NCBI GenBank assembly: GCA_963377175.1
Contig: CAUJNA010003321.1
Coordinates: 452,501-516,500 of the forward strand
Length of the DNA stretch: 64,000 nucleotides
DNA from: Effrenium voratum
Lineage: Eukaryota; Sar; Dinophyceae; Suessiales; Symbiodiniaceae
Reading direction: 5' to 3'
Shown here in pieces: positions 30,736 through 41,052 of this stretch. A program made the position numbers and the translations under genes. Under the pieces are notes generated by a model that did not search any database, was not told where the DNA came from, and saw only the letters and a list, made by a program, of their open reading frames with translations. Position 1 is the first letter of the stretch; the number at the start of each line of letters is the position of its first letter.

Positions 30736-30949
30736 GGAAAGGCATTCTCCAAGTCGCCGATGATGGTTAGCTCTAATGCTACCCACTTTTTTGCACCAAG
30801 GACGTGATTCCGCCTTGCTTCCGAAAGTGATGCCGACTTGGATTGGTTGGATGCCAAAGCAACCCCGAAACTTTCCGGACTAGTTTCTCTGTTTTGTACA
30901 AACTACTTGCTGGAGTGAAAAAAGGGAGGGAAGGCCGAGCGTGATTCCT
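30736..30949 (+). repeat. Split direct repeat B2 (right end)
   Basis: Repeats B1 and ends GTGATTCCT, then unrelated sequence ATGCTAAAG. A 26-bp spacer with a CCCGCCCG motif separates it from A2. Confidence 0.93.
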
Positions 30950-31130
30950 ATGCTAAAGAGCAGAGACTTCTCGGTGCTTCTCGGCAGAAAAAGAAAAGAA
31001 CAACAAAAAAGAAAAGAAAAGACGGACGACCGCCGCCATGTTTCGGGTGGATGTGTTTTTTGTCCAGTGGACGAAAAAGAAAAAATTAAAGTTGCAAGCC
31101 GGGTCAGGTGTTTTTTGGCGTTTGGGCCCC

Positions 31131-31270
31131 AAACGCAGATGGAGGTTGCTTGTGTTCTCCCTGTTCCCGATCCGCGGGCCAGAGCCAGATTGGGTCAGGC
31201 TGCTACAGGCCCGCGGTTTGCTCCCAGAAAACCAACGGGACGAAGCAAGCCCGGACCGAGGAAGTCGTAC
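31131..31270 (+). CDS. Candidate exon, basic protein
   Basis: Frame reads QMEVACVLPVPDPRARARLG and APRKPTGRSKPGPRKSYR up to a decayed C element. Just after that element (31504-31560) a frame reads CIILNGVDDLGKPYIQLL. The two could be exons of one gene; no family recognised. Confidence 0.35.
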
Positions 31271-31503
31271 AGGGATGTTAGGACTTTATCAGGCTCCTTA
31301 AAGTAAATTCCTTTTGCAACCATTTGAAACATGTGGCTTTTTCAACACCCAAATAAAGAATTGGACACCACCATTTACAAGTTGCAATGTTCAGGTGTAT
31401 AATGTAAGGATCCCTTTTTAACTTTGTGCCAACTGATGGGTTTTCCGAATTAAACCGCTAAAAGTGAGTCACTTTTAGCAGGGGAGCAGATTTCGCAACC
31501 GAG
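31271..31503 (+). mobile_element. Family C element split by a nested D element
   Basis: GGGATGTTAGGACTTTA resumes after the insertion as TTTAACTTTGTGCCAACTG and ends TTTCGCAACCGAG. The first bases of C are missing. The nested D copy occupies about 31290-31415. Confidence 0.75.
31290..31415 (+). mobile_element. Family D element nested in C
   Basis: CAGGCTCCTTAAAG to TGTAAGGATCCCT. The C-family sequence TTTA appears on both sides of the insertion, consistent with target duplication. Confidence 0.75.
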
Positions 31504-31569
31504 TGTATCATCCTCAATGGAGTTGATGACTTGGGGAAGCCATATATTCAGCTACTATTAGGTCCGGCT

Positions 31570-32069
31570 TTCTGGGTCCAAGGTTGGCCCGTTTGACAGA
31601 AGTTATTGGGCGTTTGCTGAACACGAATTGAGCACAATCAAATCCCGGCTAGATGAAGGTTAGAAAGTCCCAACTATAAATGGGTGCAGCCGCCTTTTCA
31701 ATTCCTTTACACAGTTGCTTTTGATTATGACTCACTTGTTGGATGCAATAGTGCATTCCGCCTGTTTGAAATGTTACCTCATACCCTGAAGACCCACACG
31801 AGAACTTGGTGCTGGATCACCTGACGCACTCCCAAGATATCCAAGCAACATTCGCAACATCTCAACACCGAAGAAGGCAACTTCCAGTATGCAAAATTTC
31901 AAGCAAAAAACATGCGCTGTGCCTAAGGTTCCTCAGCGAAGGCGGGCATTGCGTCGAGGTGGTGGTGAAAGCCGAGTCTTGGACAGCAGAGCTGGGTAGC
32001 GGAAACCTTCGTTCAGGACTGGAGGGAGCTAGGTGGTTGTGATGCCCTGCATGGTTTTGGATACACTGA
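31570..32069. other. J-like fragment and weak open frame
   Basis: 31590-31735 resembles family J (GGGCGTTT.., GATGAAGGTTAGAAAGTCCC, TTGATTATGACTCACTTG). A frame at 31806-32042 is open but has no recognisable domain. Confidence 0.35.
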
Positions 32070-32193
32070 CTAGGTCCCCCGGCTAGGTGCCCTTTCTCAC
32101 CCCTTCTTTGGTTGGGAGATTCGGTTCCCCTACCAAAATCGACTACAGCAAAAAAGGGTGCCCTTGTTCTGACCTCTCTGCTGGAGGAGCTAG
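32070..32193 (+). mobile_element. Family A element
   Basis: CTAGGTCCCCCGGCTAG to CTGCTGGAGGAGCTAG; has the longer GGGAGATTCGGTTCCCC variant also present at 44162. Confidence 0.8.
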
Positions 32194-34843
32194 TTCTTTC
32201 CATATGCGCATCCCCGAGCCCCAGAGGGTTACACATTTATGGGCATAGTCAAACCATGGAGGTAAAGATGGTCCTGAACCCCTTGGTTCGGATTTTGGCA
32301 CAACCATTGGCCCTGGAGTCTCTCTTCAGGAAACCACGACCATGCCACATTTAATGTAGGCGAGCCATGTTTTGGGATTGTTTGAGCGCAGAGTCACAAT
32401 CAAAACCGATTCGGACAAAGCCCCAGTCACAACCAGGTGTGGAATTCCGCCCTCATGATTCTTACATGATGTTCGGTAGACCCCTTTTAGTACCAGGTTT
32501 TGCTTGTGACTCAGATGTTCTCCTTTCATTGTTCTGGTGCAGTCCAACGGTATCACGCATCAACCATGAAACTCAAATCCGGCAGTACTAAATCAAATGG
32601 ACATTCACATCCATCAATACTCAATCCAATGGAAACTCCAAGTTGTTCCCAGCAATACTCATGTCTGAACCACTTGATTTGGTGCATCATTCCTTTCCGG
32701 GGGGTTGGTTGAGGTGGGAGCCAATTTTATCAATGCCGATGCTTCCTCGAATTTGCATTGGTTCTAGATTGCTTGGTTGTTCCTCCCCATGTGCCAACCC
32801 CACCATCTTCAATATTGTGCGATGCGGTGGTAAGCTAGGTTATTCAGCTATGCCCTTTCTCACCCCTTTTTTGGGGAGGCTTCCCCTACAAAAAAAAGTA
32901 GACAAAAATAGGAACAAGAGTCGGGTACCAACTTCTAAGCTCTCAAATCTGGAGGACCTACTAAGTGGTGTTATTCTCGGCATGGCTTAGGTATGGCTCA
33001 AAACTCGACCCATATGGTTGGTTTTGGAGGGAGTGGTTTGTTTCTCAAAATTTTCGGGCTTGGCCAGAATATTTGCTTTTGGATTGGTGGAACGGGGTTT
33101 GTTTTTGGGGGATTGGTTTGTTTCTCAAAATTCGGGGACCCCCAAAGTGGTTTTCTTTTCGACTTGGCTGCCTATTCAACCAACCACATGAGGCCGTGAC
33201 AACAGTCTGTGTAAGGCAGTTTATGCAAAAGGTGCACGATTGTTCTGTCAGGTATGAGGTTTGCCGTTTGCCTCTTGAGGCGGCTTGTCTGGAAATTACA
33301 ATGATGGCGCTACCCATGCGCGCTAGAATGTAGTTTGCTTTTGGATTGGTGCTTAAGTGCACAGCTTTCATTGGGGGATCGAGAGACTGTGAATATTCAT
33401 GTCCCACCAGGTCCCACCGGCCTTTTCACTGGAAATATGTCAGACGTTTTGGACTTGAGTCAAACAAACAACAGCACCCCACGAAAAGATGCAAACAGTA
33501 CCTGGAGTTCTCTGGTCAAGCTGCGATTTAAATCGCCTTTCGATCCTTTTTAGTTGGTTTAGTTGTTCAAATTTCGTTCAGTTGATTCAGTTGGTTTGGT
33601 TTGAAGCTCTCTACTTGGAGACCCTGTTTTTGTTGGTTCCCTTTTTTCTTTTTTCTTTTTTGCGGGTGTCCGAATTTCACCCAGAAAGTTCACCAAAAAC
33701 CGCGGTGGAGCACCGGCGGTCTTGCCGGTTGAGGACTCCAATAGTCGGTCCTTGCAGCTTCGGCGCGCCACTTAACGGACGCATGGGACAGCTGGGAGCG
33801 GTCATGTCATGTCAGGATGTATCTATGGGACCCCTGTCAATGTCTAGGTTCATGTTAGTTGCACTTGAAATGTGTGTTTTTTTGGTTGAGTTGGTGCCAG
33901 ACATGTTTTAGTGGGTTAAAGTGAAACCTAGAGGAACATCCATCAAGGGGGTTTGGTTACAGGATAATTTACAGGACATGGCCCAAAAACACTGCAAATA
34001 AGCTGCTTTCCTGTGGAATTTCCTGTACCTAACACTTTGAACCCAAACAAAAACTTAGTGGGTTCCCTAAAGGACACACCATGGCTTTGTCTCGAAGGAC
34101 TCCAAGTATTCTTTTCAACCATGGCTCTTTTCAAACACCTGATCTGTTTTTGTGGGGTTTTTGGCGGTTTTCCTGAAAGACTCGGATCCCTGGGTTTAGA
34201 ATGGAACTGGAAGCTGCCCGAACTGGCTTACCAGCGGGGAGGGGTGTAACGTCTCCATTCAGAGCGCCAAAGAAATGCATCCCATGTAGATCCTTGGTGT
34301 TCCGCTTGGGGATCAAGCTGTATGGCCATTCGGTAATGGATCTTTGGACTTGAACTTGTTGCTTGAAACCAAGGGTTTTCCAGTGAACCCACGAAAAGTG
34401 AACAACTTTTGCGCAGGGGTCAACAGTAGCCCAGCAAGCAGGATTCCATGTTTTAAGCCTTGCTCAAATCCTGGAACTTTCCTTTTGAGGAACTCGACCA
34501 ATCAAAACCAGAACCGCACCCTGCCACATCAGTTGAACGGCCCAGAGGGGCAGTGGCATTCACAGATGTCCATGGATTGTGAACGGGCAAGCAAAAGCCA
34601 GAGACGGACAACTGGTTGCTTGGATGTCGTGCTATTTTTTCTTGGTGCGGTGCAACGCATCATCCACGGGGTAAGAGCAAACGATTGCTGTTTGTTTCGT
34701 CCACGCGCGTCCATGTTGTACGGCCGCTTCAGACTGATTTGTGGGTGGCATCCTAAAACATACAAACATGGGTAACACCAAACTCGAAATTCGGAGTTCT
34801 ACCTCACCAAACAAGGAGCAAAAATATCGCTCACACAGACGAC
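32194..34843. other. Repeat-rich stretch without a supported gene
   Basis: An A copy lies at 32834-32960. A J-like segment in reverse orientation lies near 32390-32510 (GAGTCACAATCAAAACC). A repeated phrase GTTTGTTTCTCAAAATT occurs twice near 33035-33130. Open frames at 32643-32990, 33489-33911 and 34344-34775 show no domain or reliable borders. Confidence 0.35.
32834..32960 (+). mobile_element. Family A element, CAAATCTGG subtype
   Basis: CTAGGTTATTCAGCTA to CAAATCTGGAGGACCTA. The right end has TCTCAAATCTGG in place of TCTCTACTGG, shared with copies at 35671, 40927 and 44162. Confidence 0.65.
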
Positions 34844-35296
34844 TTGGCTGCCAGAAGACCTCAACCGCAGAGTACTTGTGTGAAGCAACTTGAAGCAGTC
34901 GTTTCATTTAGCTTGGTGGTTCATCCTTATCTTTTACCTGAAGAATATTCACATGTGTATGCTTGTATAAGTTATAAATATATAGCACGGAAAAACGCCG
35001 TTGCACATGGTCAATGTTGGGATTCCTTGCTAATTTCCGGGGAAATACATCTTCGATGTACTGCAAAATCAGGATTGAGCACGCGACGACTTTCCGCGTG
35101 TTCCGGACAAGTGGCGCACAGTACCGAATGCTCAACAAGACATAGCACGGCTCCATTGATGTGCCAACGTGCTAAAACGGACATGCCTCAGAGCTTTGTA
35201 GCCACACTTTTCCACGCCTTAGTCCAAACGCCAATGAGAATTCAGATGGTGAAGTGGTCTTGTCTGGTTGCCGCTGGAAATCACGAAAACAAATGA
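34844..35296 (+). CDS. Open frame of 150 codons, unrecognised
   Basis: Begins at TTG, with no early ATG, so at best an internal exon. Contains VSFSLVVHPYLLPEEYSHVY and SFVATLFHALVQTPMRIQMV. The reading is plausible but unsupported by splice signals or family resemblance. Confidence 0.25.
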   Translation: MAARRPQPQSTCVKQLEAVVSFSLVVHPYLLPEEYSHVYACISYKYIARKNAVAHGQCWDSLLISGEIHLRCTAKSGLSTRRLSACSGQVAHSTECSTRHSTAPLMCQRAKTDMPQSFVATLFHALVQTPMRIQMVKWSCLVAAGNHENK

Positions 35297-35362
35297 TATA
35301 TTTCATAAGTCCCAGCAAATGGGGAAAGTTAACCTTGGTCAATTGGGGATCAATATTCATAT

Positions 35363-35476
35363 GCATGGTTGTTGTTGGGAAACATTTTGCATTTTTGCTT
35401 ATGATGGTTTAGTGGGAAATCCAACCACTTAACTGCAACACAAATAAATTTTGCTCCCCTTCCAACGTCAGCCAAG
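35363..35476 (+). mobile_element. Family I element
   Basis: CATGGTTGTTGTTGGGAAAC to CAACGTCAGCCAAG, with TTTGCTCCCCTTCC before the end. Flanks TATG and TATT are near-matching 4-mers. Confidence 0.7.
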
Positions 35477-35670
35477 TATTGATCAACCCACATCACTAAA
35501 AACTCCTCCATCTTTGGGGCATCTCGAGCCTTGAGAGGTACAGCGGCCCAGACACCGACCATGTGGACACGGTGGTGCCTGGGCAGGCCGCTCCAAAATG
35601 TGGGGCTATATCCTGGCGAATGGGGCCAATTGCCCTCCATTTGCTGAGATGAATATGTTTATTTGACGGT

Positions 35671-35809
35671 CGTTCCCCCAGCGAAAGGGCGCCCGACCTC
35701 TCACCCAACTTTTTTGGTTGGGAGGGTTCCCTTCGTTCCCATACTAAAATCGACAAAAGGGAAAGAAGTTGGCACCCTTATTCTAACCACTCAAATCTGG
35801 AGGACCTCG
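35671..35809 (+). mobile_element. Family A element, CAAATCTGG subtype
   Basis: Left end decayed (CGTTCCCCCAGCG); right end TCAAATCTGGAGGACCTCG. An H-like left end (TCCATTTGCTGAGATGAATA) sits just upstream at 35636. Confidence 0.65.
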
Positions 35810-36357
35810 TTTTTTTTTGATGTTCCCCTCCCTCAGGGTCCGATTCGACTGTTTTTGGGCCCTCCAAATGGGTTGTTGTTGAGCTGGTTTTGAGGAATTG
35901 GCCGGGGTTCTCCAGTGGAAGGTCCGGGGGTCTGCATTAGAGTTGTCATGACCCTTAGGGCTGTTGGTTTTTCGGAGAATGTATCACGATTGTTCTAGAT
36001 TTTTCGCAGGGGACGAACACGCAAATGGAAGAATGGGGGTTAACAAACCCGTCGAATTATTTTCATCTTTGACAAGCATTGTTTATGTAGTCTAAGGAGT
36101 TTCATCATCTAAATTGGGTCCACCGTTTTTGTAGCGGGGGTGGAAGCATTGGGATGCGGTGGATGCACAAAGTCCCTCACCAGGCTCTAGATATATCCAT
36201 CCCAGCTGGCGCGCCTGTGCGAGGGACCCCAACAAGTCCCTCTTGAAGGGACTCCCTGCGATCTGCCATTCCCGGCCTTCTTTGGGTGATGCCTTGTGTT
36301 TTGAAAAGGATCCGAGGTGCCAGTCTGGCGGCGGCGCAATAAATACGCCAGTTTGTT

Positions 36358-36464
36358 TTAGGTCCCCCACCCCTATTTTTGGGGGGAGGGTTCCCCTACT
36401 AAAATGGACAAAAGGGAAGCACAAATCGGTACTCATATTCTATCCTCTCTACTGGAGGGCCTAG
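36358..36464 (+). mobile_element. Family A element
   Basis: TTAGGTCCCCCACCCC to CTACTGGAGGGCCTAG. Confidence 0.75.
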
Positions 36465-36539
36465 TTTCCTCTGGCAATGGCCTCTGGCGGGAAGCCGCTT
36501 CGCACTTTTCTTTGGGCAAGCGTAGCCCGCATGTTTTAA

Positions 36540-36715
36540 CTTCCCACCACGAACCCAAGGCTAGGCTATGTCTGTTTCAAAGCAAAACACCGCGCGGTGA
36601 GGCGCGCGCGAGGGCAGCTCTTAACGAAAGTCCGGTTCTTCCAGCTCCGGATTTGGAAAAAATACCACGTTCGCAGTGGGAAGCATCCTTTAATTTGGCT
36701 GTGGCTCAGAAAAAT
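36540..36715 (+). CDS. Candidate exon, unrecognised
   Basis: Frame contains RLCLFQSKTPRGEARARAAL followed by NESPVLPAPDLEKIPRSQWE and FNLAVAQK. Protein-like, starting about 75 bp downstream of an A element. Ends near a reverse-oriented repeat (GGTAAATGGAACCAAAGACC). No family recognised. Confidence 0.4.
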
Positions 36716-37056
36716 GTGCCAAAATGGCACCTTGGTAAATGGAACCAAAGACCAAAACCTGCGTAACCCCTGCTGCTTTAATTTGGAGCCACACCCATTT
36801 GGAGACACCTCAAAGTGTGGTTCGAGTTTTGGTAAGGAGCCCGCGGCTTTGTCCAAAAGGGAGACCAGCGATCGTTTTTCTAGGCCTTGATTGCATTTCC
36901 ATTCTTTTCAGCGATCCTTCTTTGCATAAAAAGCCCGCAGGTGTATTTTTGTTGGTTTTCTAGAAAGAAGGATCCCTGGAAAGAATGGAAATGGAAGGTA
37001 CCCCTGGAGGTTTGCGTTTTGGTTGGAAGGCGCTCGCGGTTTTGTCCCATCCAAAA

Positions 37057-37180
37057 CTAGGTCCCCCAGCTAGGTGCCCTTTCTTACCCCTTTTTTGGGT
37101 GGGAGGGTTCCCCTACTAAAATAGACAAAAAAGAAAAAGTTTGTACCAACATATTTCAATCTCTCGACTGGAGGACCCTT
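37057..37180 (+). mobile_element. Family A element
   Basis: CTAGGTCCCCCAGCTAG to TCGACTGGAGGACCC. Carries the TACCAACATATTTCAA variant close to that at 37855, so the two are probably sister copies. Confidence 0.75.
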
Positions 37181-37854
37181 AGCTTCCATGTGCTGAAATG
37201 TGATTGTTTGTCCGTTGTATTTTTTCCCTTGGTTTTAAAGGGAATCTATCACTCGACTGGACCTAGGAGACCAGCAGACCAGGACCTAGGATTATTTTTT
37301 ATATGAATTTTGCCAAGTGGAGAATGAGACATGAAATGAACCCAAGGGTCCCCTTAAAGGAGGAGGCCCCCCCCAGTTTTTTCAGCGCGAGGTCCTCTTC
37401 TGCGACCCGGTGGTGCCCGCTTGCACGCGCCCGGAGCTGCAGAGCTGCAAGCAGCCCAAGTGCCAGGGTCTCAGCTCGCGAGAGCATCGCGCCGGTGAGG
37501 TCAGGAGGCTGGAGGTTTTTGTTGTTTTTGGTTGGGGGGCGTGTATACATATAGGTGCCAAAAAAAATTACAGCTGGGGCTACGCAGGTTTTAGTCTATC
37601 TTTCTATTTACCAGGGTTCCATTTCGGACCCCCAGTTTTGAGCCACTGCCATATGATATTCGAGTGACATTTGTCTTGGGGACCCCAAGAATCAGACCCT
37701 GATTTTCCAGCCACAAACCGGTTTTTTGCACCATAAACCAAAAGGTGAACAGTTACTAGATATGGCTGTGGGTCAAAATTACACAACCAGGGGACTGCAG
37801 GTTTTAGTCCTTGGTTTCTATTTACCAGGGTTCCATTTTGAGTACCTCTGTATA
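37181..37854. other. H-like fragment and a weak open frame
   Basis: H core GGTTTTAAAGGGAATCTATCAC near 37227. Open frames at 37303-37554 (both strands) cover a GC-richer patch with no supported borders. Near 37757-37840 is a recurring repeat with GGGTCAAAATTACACAACC and TTTACCAGGGTTCCATTTTG, also seen at 12330, 12590 (reverse) and 52255. Confidence 0.35.
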
Positions 37855-37977
37855 CTAGGTCCCCCAGCTAGGTGCCCTTTCTCACCCCTTTTTTGATTGG
37901 GAAGGTTCCCCTGCTAAAATAGACAAAAACGAAAAGTTGGCACCAACTTATTTCAACCTCTCGACTGGAGGACCTCG
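37855..37977 (+). mobile_element. Family A element
   Basis: CTAGGTCCCCCAGCTAG to TCGACTGGAGGACCTCG. See 37057-37180 for its sister. Confidence 0.8.
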
Positions 37978-37987
37978 TGCACATATT

Positions 37988-38115
37988 AGGGGGTTGATCC
38001 AAAGGCCCAATACATGGGATGACCATCAGGGAAACCACCCAAAAAGATGATATTTCCCACTAAGTGGAAAACAGTTGCATGGTGATTTTGGAGGGCAGGA
38101 ATATAGATCAACCGT
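37988..38115 (+). mobile_element. Family F element
   Basis: GGGGGTTGATCCAAAGG to TAGATCAACCGTC. Shares ACATGGGATGACCATC with the satellite units at 50.5 kb. Confidence 0.65.
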
Positions 38116-38116
38116 C

Positions 38117-38163
<47 letters not shown>

Positions 38164-38168
38164 CATGT
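38116..38168. repeat. TA-rich palindromic microsatellite
   Basis: Three blocks of (AT)n separated by CAT, ending CATG. Similar short TA runs lie at 22899, 41627, 50163 and 56699. Confidence 0.9.
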
Positions 38169-38898
38169 ATGAACTCTTGCGGGAGGACTTGCATTCTGGA
38201 TGGTTCCAGAAATCCAAAAGGAAGACCCATCCAAGTTTTGGGTTGGCCACCACTCTGAACGGCGCTCCTTTGGGGAACGCATCTTGAAGGGGTGTCTCCC
38301 AAAAAGGAAACCACCCATTTGGATGGAGGGGAAGAGGGACCCTAGAAACAGTCTCCTACGGTTTCCTTTAAGGGAATCCCCTTCCGGTTCATTCGACTCG
38401 TTGTCATTCTCGAGTTTCTTCCCCAGCTGAAAGCTAGGGCTTTGGTCTCTGCCCAGCTTTCAGGGAGGGTTCAAGAGGGTTTCCGCTGGTGGGGATACCA
38501 CCTGACATATGCATGCGACATAGATTCCCACTCACGAAGATTCAGAGGGAAAGCCACTGGACTCGCTCATTCATGGAATGGTGTTTGTTTTGTGTGGCCA
38601 TGCATGTTTACACTCATCATTTATGGTCAGGTTTACACACACACACGATTTGTGTGCGCATATTTTTGCGGGCCTGATCCTGATTATTGCTCTCTCTCTC
38701 TCTCTAATTCTCATATTCCACACTTAAATTTCAAGACCTAGGGTTACGCAGGCTTAGGTCTACTTTCCCACTTAGGGTTTTGCATTTTTTGGGCCCCATT
38801 TTTGAGCCAGCAACGTTTTTTCTCGCATGCCTGCCGTTGCCAAATCCCTCGGAGCCTCGGCTTTCTTTTGGCTCCGCGTGGTGTTTCGCGCTACTCAG

Positions 38899-39020
38899 GT
38901 GCAGCCGAAGCGGCTGCATCGGGGCCTGCACCGGGGCCTGCGCCGGCGGCTGCGCTCGGGAAGGAGCCGGTGATCCCCGCAGGCGGGGAGTTTGGGGAAT
39001 GGCACCTGGGTCCCAACTGC
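38899..39020 (+). CDS. Ala/Pro-rich candidate exon
   Basis: After CGCTACTCAG, frame reads GAAEAAASGPAPGPAPAAAL followed by GKEPVIPAGGEFGEWHLGP. The linker style resembles the exons at 15.4-18.2 kb, but the gene is not necessarily the same. Donor not fixed. Confidence 0.35.
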
Positions 39021-39300
39021 CAGGGGTCCCTATATTTCCCTTTTTTGCTGTTTCGAACATCACCTTTTTGGCCCATGAAAGGTGAGTATCCCTTGGTGGG
39101 GGTGATGTTTTAAGGGGAAATATAGGGAGCCCTGTGCCAGCACCAGGGTTGTGGGATCTCTCTTCCAAGACCACGTGTGGGATCTCTCGGGTTTAGCCAA
39201 CTGCGATACTTTTAATCTCCCCCTTGAACTGGGGGGTTAGCCTTTGGGAAGCCCTTTCGGGGTTTCAACTGGGGATCAAACTGGGGGTGGATCCAAGCAC

Positions 39301-39408
39301 CCAAAGGGTCAATGCAGACCTTCTGACCCTCCAATGGAGAACCCTGACCAATTCCTCAAGGGCCCTCAACCCATTTGGAGGGCCCAAAAACAGGCGGGAC
39401 CCTTAGGG
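39301..39408 (+). mobile_element. Family G element
   Basis: CCAAAGGGTCAATGCAG to GGCGGGACCCTTAGGG. Confidence 0.7.
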
Positions 39409-39419
39409 CACTTCTGTAA

Positions 39420-39496
39420 CAGGGCTCCATAAAAGATACATTTCGCCCACCACCACTTACAAGGCAATGTTCAGGTGTATAATGTAAGGATCCCTG
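39420..39496 (+). mobile_element. Family D element, internally deleted, with 5-bp duplication
   Basis: CAGGGCTCCATAAAAG to AAGGATCCCTG; TGTAA is duplicated at 39415-39419 and 39497-39501. At 77 bp it lacks the AACCATTTGAAACATG part of the full copies. Confidence 0.8.
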
Positions 39497-39645
39497 TGTA
39501 ATACTTTTGGGAACCTCCCAATTGAACCGGGGGGACTGGGGGGGTTCGCATTCGGGAAGCCCTTTCATGGTATGGTCATTTCCCACGGCCCTGCCCAGCA
39601 CTCCCCATGTCCAAAAAGCAGTTGGCTGGTGGGTATGAAGTTTGA

Positions 39646-40005
39646 TTGCGAAGCCTTTGGTGGACACCAGTGAAACGTGTCCCAATTCTTAGAATGGCAT
39701 TGTGGAGCACTCTAAACGCAAGCATAGTTGTGATCGGAGGGGTATACTGGTATACTGTATATACTATTAGTAATCACTTGGTCTCTTCCAGTGGACGATG
39801 GGAAATATGCAGTATCTTTGAGCGGCTGTTAGCGCCTTTTCATTTAAGCGCCGCCCCACCGGGCGCCATTGACACTCCAACCAAGGTACTACTAGGTATC
39901 TTTCAGGGGGCCCTTACTGGTACGTTGGGGGTTGCCAGCAATGCTTGGACAACTTCTTTAGCCCTGCCCGGCATTGCAGGGACGGTCCATATGCAATTCC
40001 ACTAA
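39646..40005 (+). CDS. Open frame, possible membrane-type exon
   Basis: Contains two hydrophobic stretches (ASIVVIGGVYWYTVYTI and ALTGTLGVASNAWTTSLAL) and FERLLAPFHLSAAPP between. The ORF is 119 codons and starts at TTG, so it has no clear own start. No family recognised. Confidence 0.3.
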   Translation: MRSLWWTPVKRVPILRMALWSTLNASIVVIGGVYWYTVYTISNHLVSSSGRWEICSIFERLLAPFHLSAAPPGAIDTPTKVLLGIFQGALTGTLGVASNAWTTSLALPGIAGTVHMQFH

Positions 40006-40279
40006 TTAAGGCTCAGATGTGTTTTGGCTTCGTATTTCTAAGCCCTATATCTGAGATGCAGGCAATTGCAGCGCTCGCACTGTACAAGATTTGAGTGCAT
40101 CAGAAACTCGACTACATGTGTAGAGGGTCGCGCCAAAGAAACACAGCCACCCCAGAAACATGTATGTTTGTCTCTCCCATACTTGAGCACTGTGGGCGAA
40201 TTGCAAGTGTAATGCATGTGGTGCTACGTATCATTGAACGATAATTGAGAATTCCCGACGCTTGCCAGCATTTTCATCG

Positions 40280-40495
40280 ATGATCGACAACACTTGGTTC
40301 TTGCTGACTTGCGTTTGCTGCCAAAAGAGCACAAGCACGAATTACATCTCCCAGCTGATACACGCTGCAAGCCCACAAACTCGTGGAGCAGCCGCACTGG
40401 GTAGCATCCGGAGATCTATCACCAAACAAATTGAGAAAAGCTGGTGGCTCCTGTGGCTGTCAGTGTCAGCTTTCCTTCATGAATGTGTTGAGTGA
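40280..40495 (+). CDS. Short open frame, unrecognised
   Basis: From ATG 40280: MIDNTWFLLTCVCCQKSTS, then a basic helix-like part and a hydrophobic end (SWWLLWLSVSAFLHECVE). 71 codons. May be a small membrane protein or chance. Confidence 0.25.
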   Translation: MIDNTWFLLTCVCCQKSTSTNYISQLIHAASPQTRGAAALGSIRRSITKQIEKSWWLLWLSVSAFLHECVE

Positions 40496-40926
40496 TCACC
40501 CCTTCGTTGCACCTTGATCTTGGCAGAGGCGTAGATGAACAAGAATGCACCAATGCTTCTTGTTTGCGAAAGGTGACGGCTGAGCGTGGATCTTTTCGGC
40601 TGATAGGACCAGTATTTGGCCATAGCCCGGGATATGCGTACAGTACCCTCCCCTAACATGGAAGCTCCCACCTTTGAAAGCCTCGGTTCCATTTCCCGAG
40701 GCCTCTGTTCGCTCCCGTCTGTTCGTCCCGGAACGTGTAAGCCTTGTGGGGTTTGCTTCCATACTCTTTTCATCTGGGGTGGACTTGGGATACATTTTAC
40801 ATTTTACCAGTGACTCAAAGCGAAGCAAACAATAACATATACATTCTATAGCTGGGCCTAACTCTAATCATGTCGCATCCTGGAGGGGACCCACAGATGC
40901 GAACCACCCACCGTTTTCGAGCTTTG

Positions 40927-41052
40927 ACTAGGCCACCCAGCCAGGTGCCCTTGCTCACCCTTTTTTGGGGTTTTGGGTTCCCCTACAAACAGAAAAAAAA
41001 AGATGAAAAAACGGGTACCCTTATTCTATCCTCTCAAATCTGGAGGACCTCG
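40927..41052 (+). mobile_element. Family A element, CAAATCTGG subtype
   Basis: CTAGGCCACCCAGCCAG to CTCAAATCTGGAGGACCTCG. Confidence 0.75.

Larger units (their letters stand above)
23346..30949 (+). mobile_element. Intact tyrosine-recombinase (DIRS/PAT/Ngaro-type) retrotransposon encoding a C5-DNA methyltransferase
   Basis: About 7.6 kb with three uninterrupted ORFs (gag-like, RT-RNase H-methyltransferase, tyrosine recombinase). Split direct repeats are in the order A1 (23346-23418), ORFs, B1 (30423-30636), A2 (30637-30709), B2 (30736-30949). This A1-ORFs-B1-A2-B2 layout is known for PAT and Ngaro retrotransposons and supports a circular intermediate inserted by the recombinase. A1 and A2 differ at one position in 73; B1 and B2 at one in 214. 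No long terminal repeats or DDE integrase. Intact ORFs and near-identical repeats suggest recent activity. Flanks: GCTTCCC before A1, ATGCTAAAG after B2. I recall methyltransferase-bearing DIRS-like elements reported from Symbiodinium, so the class is known; this copy appears complete. Confidence 0.93.

Noticed and set aside
30356..30857. Two near-identical minus-strand frames
   Set aside because: They are the reverse of repeats B1 and B2, not a gene pair.
23346..30949. LTR retrotransposon or retrovirus-like provirus
   Set aside because: No long terminal repeats, protease or DDE integrase; a tyrosine recombinase and split direct repeats are present instead.
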